This document shows positions 37,968-45,664 of a stretch of DNA of 45,664 bases, in pieces. The number at the start of each line of letters is the position of its first letter. Position 1 is the stretch's first letter. Below the pieces are notes generated by a model. The model saw only the letters and a program-made list of their open reading frames with translations, had not been told where the DNA came from and ran no database searches. The stretch is from Candidatus Tepidiaquacellales bacterium OLB5 (GTDB lineage Bacteria; Bacteroidota; Ignavibacteria; Tepidaquicellales; OLB5): assembly GCA_001567545.1 (NCBI GenBank), contig LLZO01000003.1, positions 1-45,664 on the forward strand, in the 5' to 3' direction. The translations under genes were made by a program, and so were the position numbers.

Positions 37968-38549
37968 CGTTTTTTCCTGGTATGTATGCTGCTTTTAACC
38001 GGTATTTCTGCTAGCAGGTAATCTGCCTCAATCTCTCCTTTTTTTATCAGGTCAAGCTCGGGCTTTAATATTTTCTTTTCTTCTTTATTCATATGATCAA
38101 TAAATAAAATACCGTTCAGATGGTCAATTTCGTGCTGTGCTACGCGGGCAATAAATCCTTTCAGCTCAACGTAATGTTTGTTCAGGTCAAGGTCCTGGTA
38201 CTCCACATATACTGTCTCAGGTCTTGTTACTTCTCCTCTTACGTACGGAATACTTAAACAGCCTTCTTCCATAGTAATTTCACCGTGAAAATCTTTGATA
38301 ACCGGGTTAATAAGTGTAATTGGTTCGGTTTTTATCTTTTTTTTCTCTTCAGTTCTGGAAATATCAATAACAGTTACAGCCTGTTCAATGCCTATTTGCG
38401 GAGCAGCAAGCCCGATTCCGGATGCTTTATGCATGGTGTTGAACATACTGCCAACCAGCTCGATGAATTTATCATCGATTTTTGTTACTTTTTTAGTCTT
38501 TTTTGCGTAAGACATCAAAGCCGTATGTGTATATTGGTAATGTTTTCAA
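37964..38549 (-). CDS. def: Peptide deformylase, frameshifted near its N-terminus
   Basis: Removes the formyl group from nascent proteins; Fe2+/Zn2+ enzyme. The three motifs are intact: SGIGLAAPQIG (motif 1), EEGCLSIP (motif 2, metal Cys) and QHEIDHLNG (motif 3, HExxH). In the raw frame the protein would begin MMSYAKKTKKVTKIDD and lack the first strand. Removing one base of the six-T run at 38499-38504 joins it to LPIYTYGFDVLRKK, the standard deformylase start, from a TTG at 38549-38547 directly after an in-frame stop. This gives 194 residues. The gene is essential in most bacteria, so the break is probably not real. Confidence 0.92.
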
Positions 38550-38625
38550 TCAGCAAAAATATCCGTAATTGTTTGAAAAATCAATTAACTAATAGTTACC
38601 AAAAACGTAAATGATATAAATAAAA

Positions 38626-38655
38626 AAAGGAACGATGTTTAATCGTTCCTTTAAA
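38626..38655 (-). terminator. Intrinsic terminator after the large T9SS gene
   Basis: AAAGGAACGAT (38626-38636) and AATCGTTCCTTT (38641-38652) pair as an 11-base stem. On the minus strand it is followed by seven U's. It ends the 38674-42991 gene before def. Confidence 0.88.
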
Positions 38656-38673
38656 AACTAACTGATGTGAAAA

Positions 38674-41600
38674 TTACTTCACCAACACCATCTTTTTACT
38701 GTCAGTAAAGTCGCCTGCTTCTATTCTGTAGAAGTAAACACCGGAAGCCAGACCTGTACCATCAAACTGGACTTCATAATTACCCGCATCTTTGTTCTCA
38801 TTTACAAGAGTTTTAACAAGTCTGCCCAGTATATCATAAACCTGAATGTTCACTTTTACTGCTCTTGGCAAAGAATAGTTTATTTTAGTTATAGGATTAA
38901 ACGGATTCGGGTAATTTTGTGAAAGTTTGAATACCTTAGGGATAGTATTGTTTGCATTATTTTTTTTGTTTTTATGAAGCCTGTCCATGATCTTTTTATA
39001 TGCATCTTCTTTAGTAGCTGGTTTTAAATATCCCAATTGCCCGGTGTAATTCGGCGAATCTCCACTGTTTTGAATTATTAAATAAGTTTCAATAATATTC
39101 AGTTCTGCACAAAGTATTTTGGATGAATCATTAGTATTTGAGATAATTATTTCATATTCATCTATTGCATTTGTTGGTTTACCCATACGTACCAGACATT
39201 TTGCAGCAAGTTCTTCTGCAACATTTACAAATGCTGTATCCGTTAAGTTTGACTGTATTTTACCCTGAAAATATGACCTGAGCTGCGAATAGGCAGTTGT
39301 GTCTAAATTCATTTTATCCCTGCAGTGCAATAATTTACGAAGTGAATTTACAGCTGTTAAGCTATCCTGGTAATCCTGAATAACCTGCTCATATTTTGTA
39401 ACTGCTGAAAGATAATTACCGGTTATCTCATCATTATTTGCAGAAAGATATAAAGCCTGATCTGTATTAACCTGAACATTTCTAGTAGTTACCTGTATTG
39501 TATCATAGATTCCATTGCCATAATATATCACAATTGGCTGAGGCGGTGGATCATTTTCTTTTTCAGAACCGCCGCTCCCTTCATAACACCCTGGTGGAAA
39601 AGCCTCCCAATCTGCATCACATATGTTTTCAGAATAATTGTTCCAGGTATTATGCCTTGCAAACAAATAATGGTAAGCTCCTATACAATAGGCAATATGT
39701 CCGCTGAAGCTGTAAGATGAAGTATTTATAGTATTGCAACCAAAATCCAGGTCCGGAATGCTATAATTAGCTATATTCAAGCCAACACCATAATTTACAT
39801 TTTGATCAGTAAATAAAGCTTCAAAATTATTTTTCCCGGCGTCCCAGATAGTCTGACCGCCTGATTCCTGTGGTCTTAAACGGGGTGATGAATTAGTTTC
39901 GCAAACAAGCGCAGTTGCTTCTTCCAGGTTGTTAATAAAATCATTTTCAAACAGCAGCGGTGAACTGTTCTGAAGCTTAATGCCGGTTTGATAATTTATT
40001 ATATTGTTTTGTTTTAAATTAGCGGAATAGGAATTTGAAAGTGTAATAGCACCTGTAACATTATTAACCGGGTCCACTGTATATTCAATATTATTCCTGT
40101 AGATGAACGGGCTGGAATTTGAAACCGTAATACCTTTTGCCAGATTTTTAATATTATTGTTTGAAATTACAATATCATTTCCGTAATCTATAAAAAATTG
40201 CTGATATATCAGCGTTTGTTTCAGTAATTATATTAAAATCATTATCATCTATCAGAATATCATTTGAATTATAACAGTCTATAGCTTTATTAAAAACGGA
40301 TAAACTGCCCGGGTATGACCATTTACATGAGTTTATCGTCACATTATCTCTGTTATTTATAGTAATGGTACCTATTGCAGTATTATTCAGAAAATTACAA
40401 TTGGTTACAGATATTGATGGAGACGGAATAAATGCATCTCCTCCAATTGTAATTGGTATGCTTGTTTGATCAAAATAACAACCATTTAATATTAACTCTC
40501 CGCCCGGTTCAACAACTATTCCATTCCATGAATTTGAACTGTAAAATGCTGCATCAGTTCCACCGACTAATTTACCGCCGTTTTTAATAATTATCTGTTT
40601 ATTGTCATTTATAGTTAAAAGCGCATTATTAATATTTAATTCACCGCCATTACAAATAACTATATTTTTTGAAATTGTAGTATTAGTTGGAATAGACGTT
40701 ATTTCTTTAATATAAATATCTCCTTCTAGCTCAACTTGCCATACACCTCTACCAAATGTTGATGCTAATAATGAATTATTATAACGAACATATTCTAAAT
40801 CTAAAACAGGTGCCATTGGTAGATTTTGAGCGAGTAATTGCCAGCTTAATCCATCATTTGTTGAACTGAAGACACCAACGTCAGTAGCTGCCGCTAATGT
40901 TTTTTGACCAGTACCGCATTCAGCATTCCACCAGACTAAATCATTAACAGGAGAATTTGGTAAATTACCGTTAATATTTATCCAGTTATTTCCTTCGTTA
41001 GTTGATTTTAAAATATGACCTAAATTTGTACCTGTATAAAAACCTGAAAATGTTAAATAAACTTCATCTGGGTAATTTGAATTTGAAGATGGTATTGTTA
41101 CAACTCGTGTAATATATAAATTTGGAATCGTTTCAGTATCATCTTCTGATACTAATGGAGTAAGTAACCAACTTGCACCACCATTAGTTGATTTATATAA
41201 AGCTCTTTTAAAATATTGTGTGTACCAATTTGGTCCGTCATATCCGCTCGTTGATAAATAAACTATGTCAGGATTTTTTGAACTGAATGTAAAATTTTGC
41301 GGTGAACGTGTACCGGAAACACTACCAAATACAGGATTAGTTATCCAGCTGGCACCGTAATCTGTAGATCTGTATATATCGATCTCAGTTCTGCCTGTGT
41401 TTCTCCTAGCAGTATAAATATAACCCGGACTTGTAGGATGTTCCGTTAAAACTCCTATCCAGTCATTGCCCCCATCCCAAACACCGGGAAGTAAAACAAC
41501 ATTATCAAGACTATTGCCATTATTGGTACTTCGGCGTATTCTACCATCATCGGCCCCGCAATTACCAATAACAATATTAGGATTAAATTTTAATGACAAA

Positions 41601-42991
41601 ATTGAAGTTCCATCATGAGTACCCCAAAATGAGTCAGCGAAACCCGAAATAGCAGTTCTTGCAGCAAAACCTCTATCAGTTACACCGGCAAATAATTTTA
41701 AACCATTACTAATTCTGTATGCGTTCATAAACGGTATTTGATCAGTATTGTTAAAATAAACCCAATTATTACCATTATTTGTACTTTTAAAGATACCGCC
41801 ATCATTTACTACAACAACTTCATCGCTGTTATTAGGATTAAAATCCATATCATGAAAATCGTAATAAATGGGTTCCGTACCTGTACCCGAAAAAAAAGTG
41901 CGTCCATAATTTGTTGTTTTTCTCAATGCAACGCCTCCAATAAAAGCAACATTTGGTTCATTAAGCGCAACTTTTATAAACATATTATGTCCGCCTTGTG
42001 CATTTGTTTCAGTATTTACATGACTGTAATAAAACGATGAACCGCCATCAGTTGAAGTATAGGAGTAAATATTTCCGTAATCGGATATTGCGTATATGTA
42101 ATTATCGTTGCTTTCACATACAGCTAATTGAGTTCTGCCATATGGCAAAAAGTCACCTCCCGCATAAATTGTAAAAGTTTCTCCTCCATCAGTAGAAATT
42201 CTGAAACCTACTCCCTTTAATGTTTGATGTGATGGACTTGGCCCGGTTAAATAAGCCTTAGTGTTAGTTTGTTGTGAAAACTGTATATCATTACAATTTA
42301 ACCCGGAAGTTCCCGCTACAACATTCCAGTTATCACCTGAATTAGTACTTCTGTATAATCCTTTATTAGTAGCTGCAAAAATCTGTTCATTATTTTCTTC
42401 TCCCGGTCTTATAGTAATCCTGAATATTTTCAGATCGCTTTCCAGGCCATTACTGATATTTGTCCAGTTATTCCCCCAATTTGTAGTTTTAAATATACCG
42501 TTACCAAGATAAGAATAAGTATAACCATATCTCCCTTCCCCGGTGCCGTAATAAATAGTCGGCGGATTTGTAAAATTATCAATAGCAATTGCACCGGATA
42601 CATTTGATGTAAGCTTGTTATTCGGGTCTAATGATTGCCATCCTGTACTATTATCGTAAATCCATGGTCCGGCATTTGGCCCGCCGATAATCACTCTGTT
42701 ATCATTTGTAAATTTCACAAAATTAATCCTACCAATAATTCCGCCTAAACTTATCCATGAATTTGATAATGGATTTAACATATAACCTGACGATTCAATA
42801 AATAATCTTTCAGAAACAGCATTCTGCATAAACGCTTCAGAAATCGTATCATCCGGTGCATATCGTTGACTATAGAACCAAAGATTTCTTTTAAAGCTGG
42901 AACTGTCATCAGATCCCGAAACTAAAAATGTTGAATTAATAAATAAAAGTGTAAAAAGAAGCAGCTTAATCAGTGAACTAAGATTTTTCAT
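38674..42991 (-). CDS. Giant secreted propeller/beta-helix protein with T9SS sorting domain, one-base frameshift
   Basis: Raw frames run 43063-40175 and 40077-38674. Removing one base from the six-A run at 40192-40197 joins them through AIFIDYGNDIVISNNNIKNL, giving 1438 residues. Start is the ATG at 42991 (MKNLSSLIKLLLFTLLFINS, a signal peptide). Residues about 60-730 are BNR/VPS10-type propeller blades (ILKSTNEGNNWININ, ALYKSTNGGASWLL). Then comes a beta-helix-type region (TINNRDNVTINSCKWS, IDDNDFNI), a helical repeat part (NYLSAVTKYEQVIQDYQDSL), and the sorting domain (LSQNYPNPFNPITKINYSLP … GVYFYRIEAGDFTDSKKMVL). Probably a large surface or secreted protein; ligand unknown. Confidence 0.9.
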
Positions 42992-43082
42992 TCTGGTATT
43001 CCCCTTTTCTCTGCTATTTACGCAGTGGTTATTTTGATTTATTTGTTCAACCTCAAAAAACAAGGTTACAAAAATATTTACA

Positions 43083-44678
43083 TCATTTTATCAAAATCAT
43101 TTTTTTGGTTTCTGTAAACCTCTCCGTTATAAGTTTATCCGAATGGATCGCAATCCGATAGAAATATATACCGCTTGAAAGATCTCCAGCATCAATAGCC
43201 ACTTCATAATAACCTGCATTCTGTTTTCTATTTACTAATCTAGTAATCTCTTTTCCCATTATATCAAAAATAAATAATTCAACATAAGAGTTATTATTAA
43301 CAATTTGATATTTAATTTTCGTCTTCGGGTTGAATGGATTAGGATAATTTTGCTCAAGTTTATTTTTGTTAGGCAAATTATTTATAATTGGTATATTTCC
43401 TACTGTTTGTGAATATTTTATTGTAATATATCCATTAATACCAGAACTATTACCTAAACCCGTTATGTATAAATTTTTTTGATTATCAACCATAACGTTG
43501 TATGATATCCCTCCTCCACCAACTTCATTTGGGTACCTCATTAACCATTGCTGTATTCCCTCCAAATTATACTTTATAGTTACAAAATCATAATCACTAA
43601 AATTACCTAAGCTTCCACCAGTAATGTAAATATTATTTAAATTATCAATTTTTAATGAAAAAGCTATATCCCCTCCATTTCCAATACCATTATACGTTTT
43701 AACCCATAGTGAATCTCCACTAGTATTATATAATATTGTTACGAAATCACCACCAGTACCTATACCTGTACTTAAACCAGTAATTACAATATTACCTAAA
43801 GAATTAATTTTTAAGTCACTCGGTCTATCTGTACCTACGCCAGGTCCATCGTAAATTTTTTCCCATAATTGATTTCCGTTTATGTCATATTTTATTGTAA
43901 GAATTTTACCGAAAAATGAACTACCGGTCACATATACGTTCTCAGTATTATCAACTCCTAGTTTTACTGCAAACTGCATATTAGTAATCAATGGATTATT
44001 TATCCATTTAAACACTGCATTTGAATCATATTTTATAGTAAACTGAGCTCCACTGCTGTTTGTTGTGTGAAGCCGGTTTCCGGTTATATATATGTTATTT
44101 TTACTGTCTAAATGCAAATCAATTACCGGGAACCGGTAATTTATTTCACTATATTTCCTTGTCCATAATGTATCGCCTGATATGTTATATTTTATTATTA
44201 AACTCTGATTACCGGATAAACCGCCTATATATATATTGCCGGCTTTATCCATTTCAATATCGCTGCATTGATCATTTAAACCTGAATCATAAATTTTTTG
44301 CCATTGTAATATACCTGCCGGATTATATTTAATTGTTATTATATCATACGGTCCAAATGATGGTCCAAAATATCCTGTAATATAAACATTGCCAACACTG
44401 TCAGCCACAACTCCAACATTTGTAGACTGAGGATATGTTCTCGTCCAGGCTGTATCTCCTGAAGAATTGTATTTTATCAATACTATAACTCCCCCGCTTG
44501 CCGCAGTATTGCCAAGTACATAACAGTTGCCAACTTTATCCAAAGCCATCTGGTTTGCTATTCCGCTGCTGCCGGCAGGGCGTTCGTATCTTGCAATCCA
44601 CTCCTGTGTTGGCTGAGCTTCCAGGTAAAAAGTAAAAAGGCAAAAGTAAAAAATTACAAATATGTATTTTCTTTTCAT
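43083..44678 (-). CDS. SBBP-repeat beta-propeller protein with T9SS sorting domain
   Basis: 531 residues. Signal peptide MKRKYIFVIFYFCLFTFYLE, ending AQPT. About eight repeats of 50 residues follow the pattern …DKAGNIYIGG…LIIKYNISGDTLWTRKYS (SBBP beta-propeller repeats), with a conserved W at each blade edge. The C-terminus is the sorting domain LEQNYPNPFNPKTKIKYQIV, then FDIMGKEITRLVN, SGIYFYRIAI and TETKKMILIK. A function is not known for such propellers; they are common surface proteins in this phylum. Only 91 bases lie upstream of the large T9SS gene's ATG, on the same strand, so co-transcription is possible. Confidence 0.92.
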   Translation of the reverse strand: MKRKYIFVIFYFCLFTFYLEAQPTQEWIARYERPAGSSGIANQMALDKVGNCYVLGNTAASGGVIVLIKYNSSGDTAWTRTYPQSTNVGVVADSVGNVYITGYFGPSFGPYDIITIKYNPAGILQWQKIYDSGLNDQCSDIEMDKAGNIYIGGLSGNQSLIIKYNISGDTLWTRKYSEINYRFPVIDLHLDSKNNIYITGNRLHTTNSSGAQFTIKYDSNAVFKWINNPLITNMQFAVKLGVDNTENVYVTGSSFFGKILTIKYDINGNQLWEKIYDGPGVGTDRPSDLKINSLGNIVITGLSTGIGTGGDFVTILYNTSGDSLWVKTYNGIGNGGDIAFSLKIDNLNNIYITGGSLGNFSDYDFVTIKYNLEGIQQWLMRYPNEVGGGGISYNVMVDNQKNLYITGLGNSSGINGYITIKYSQTVGNIPIINNLPNKNKLEQNYPNPFNPKTKIKYQIVNNNSYVELFIFDIMGKEITRLVNRKQNAGYYEVAIDAGDLSSGIYFYRIAIHSDKLITERFTETKKMILIK

Positions 44679-44941
44679 TACACTGTTTAATTTTAAACTA
44701 TTTTCTCTTAATCACCGGAGCAAAGGTGGTTATGGGTTGTCGTAAATATATATTTTATCAGGTCATTTGTAAAAGAATGAATAATTATTAAAAAGTCAAG
44801 GGCAATTTTGCAGTATAACGTTAAGTTATTATTAACCTTATATCATTTTTTAAATAATGAAGTTATACTTATATTTTCTTCATAGGTGTATTATTCACAG
44901 GTTTCATAATTCTTGTTTTATTTATATTAACCGTCTATAAC

Positions 44942-45140
44942 TTTCCGGATTTTGTTCCTGTCAGAGCCTCTCCTCTGAATAGACCGGAATGCAAAATTAA
45001 ATTCTGGGGTGCATTGACTATGTCAATGCTTGCAGCAACTTAGTTGATGCACTCTAGAGCAGATTTTGCACCCGTACAGCTGTCCAGGTCAAAAGGACCT
45101 CCTTTTGGGGCTGGGGCGTTTCGATACCGCCTAACTGCCT
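44942..45140. ncRNA. Second candidate structured RNA, family not recognised
   Basis: A GC-richer non-coding stretch with many nested short pairings. TTCCGG/CCGGAA (44943-44948, 44984-44989) encloses CAGAG/CTCTG. TGCAAAAT/ATTTTGCA (44990-44997, 45063-45070) encloses the perfect hairpin GCATTGAC-TAT-GTCAATGC (45011-45029). AGGTC/GACCT (45086-45090, 45096-45100) and GGCG/CGCC (45115-45118, 45128-45131) follow. No frame over 60 codons covers it. Strand unknown. No tRNA, tmRNA, RNase P or SRP signature fits along the length. Confidence 0.45.
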
Positions 45141-45262
45141 AAAAGCCTGAATTTAATCAAAAAACGGTTCCGAATAAATGACTTGACACTGCTATATACA
45201 TATATTATTTTTATATTATATGCATTAAGCATATATTTGTTCTTTGGCACATTAATAAATAA

Positions 45263-45286
45263 GTTGTTGGTCATAAGACCAGCAAC
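45263..45286. other. Isolated hairpin GTTGTTGGTC-ATAA-GACCAGCAAC
   Basis: A 10-pair stem (one G-U pair) with a four-base loop between the second structured region and the palindromic cluster. No long U tract follows, so it is not called a terminator. Confidence 0.5.
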
Positions 45287-45347
45287 GGGGGTAAATACTC
45301 TTAAGATGTAAATACCGGAAATAAACTCATCGTAAATCCCAAAGAAA

Positions 45348-45664
45348 GCCCTGAAAGGGCGAACTGGTATAGCGATGGGCAGAGCCCATCGGAATTTGTA
45401 AAATATTTAAAGCCCCGCAGGGGCGAAATATGATTCATCCTATACACAAGATAGCCTGACTGACGTGTTTGTATAACGAACTATTGCTCATGTCATGTCC
45501 TTTCCTTTGGAGCCCTTTGGGCAGTCCTGTCACATTATTTATTCTTATCAAAACTTTCTTTTGTATTGCCACGACCTTTAGGTCGTGGATAATTTATAAT
45601 TATGATTACGGGTTTTAACCCGCATTTAACAATTTTAATCAGGGCTTGCCGAAGGCACTCCTTC
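45348..45664. repeat. Cluster of short GC-rich palindromes (REP-like) at the window end
   Basis: At least six distinct perfect palindromic hairpins: GCCCTGAAAGGGC (45348), GATGGGCAGAGCCCATC (45374), GCCCCGCAGGGGC (45412), GCCCTTTGGGC (45512), CCACGACCTTTAGGTCGTGG (45569) and CGGGTTTTAACCCG (45609), then the start of the GCTTGCCGAAGGCACTCC unit (45644). Two of these match the element inside the thi operon at 2763-2845. Such arrays in Bacteroidota are often made by Y1/RAYT-type transposases, but no transposase gene is in view; the cluster is cut by the window edge. Confidence 0.75.

Noticed and set aside
45106-45180. GGGGCTG…TTTCGA resembling a tmRNA 5' end, with CGGTTCCGAAT 60 bases on
   Set aside because: No matching acceptor-stem partner, T-loop stem or CCA end is present on either strand, and no tag-encoding frame follows.

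Overview
The window looks like a contig from an AT-rich, free-living Bacteroidota/Chlorobi-group bacterium, most likely of the Ignavibacteria type. The main clue is five secreted proteins that end in a type IX secretion sorting domain of the 'NYPNPFNP … SGIYFYR … KKMxLVK' kind. Other clues are Sec signal peptides ending in SQ/AQ, few Shine-Dalgarno sequences, and dispersed GC-rich palindromes in AT-rich spacers. No rRNA, tRNA or CRISPR array was seen.

Region 1 (1-7200, minus strand) is a thiamine operon. A TPP riboswitch (7094-7192) and a terminator-like hairpin (7025-7088) precede thiC, followed by a GxxExxY gene flanked by repeats, thiO, thiS, a REP-like repeat, thiG, a small secreted protein, a second ThiE/TenI-like protein with no normal start codon, thiE and thiD (cut by the window edge). 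ThiO implies an oxygen-dependent glycine oxidase route to the thiazole. A YjbQ/UPF0047 protein at 23.4 kb may have a secondary link to thiamine phosphate. Region 2 (7200-9690) is an AT-rich accessory stretch with an unrecognised basic protein and two exported proteins, each broken by two single-base indels.

Region 3 (9.7-12 kb, minus) holds an AlbA_2 protein, ruvX, an HU-family protein and a CDP-alcohol phosphatidyltransferase. Region 4 (12-20 kb) is proteolytic: three tandem M16 peptidase-family genes, a MoxR ATPase, a lipoprotein, an M61 peptidase with PDZ domain, and yggX. Region 5 (20-30 kb) has a T9SS cargo protein, a GAF-PAS-GAF histidine kinase, YjbQ, a type II NADH dehydrogenase, RmuC, a TPR protein, YqeY and a VIT-VWA cargo protein. 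Region 6 (30-45.7 kb) has a lipase-like lipoprotein, a Ycf48-like cargo protein, a TrmB-type regulator followed by a tiny membrane ORF, a candidate structured RNA, a Bacteroidota-type conserved protein, fmt-def, two large beta-propeller cargo proteins, a second candidate structured RNA and a cluster of palindromic repeats.

The most important cross-cutting observation is eleven apparent single-base indels in A/T homopolymers. They break eight genes, including def and ruvX. Each gene reads through to an expected, full-length product when one base per site is restored. Eight sites are +1 in runs of six or more, and three are -1 in short runs. Assembly or basecalling error is the simplest explanation. 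Slippage-based decoding is less likely but can be tested. I found no new defence or mobile system that I can support. The best candidates for something undescribed are the two structured intergenic regions at 34.9-35.2 kb and 44.9-45.15 kb.
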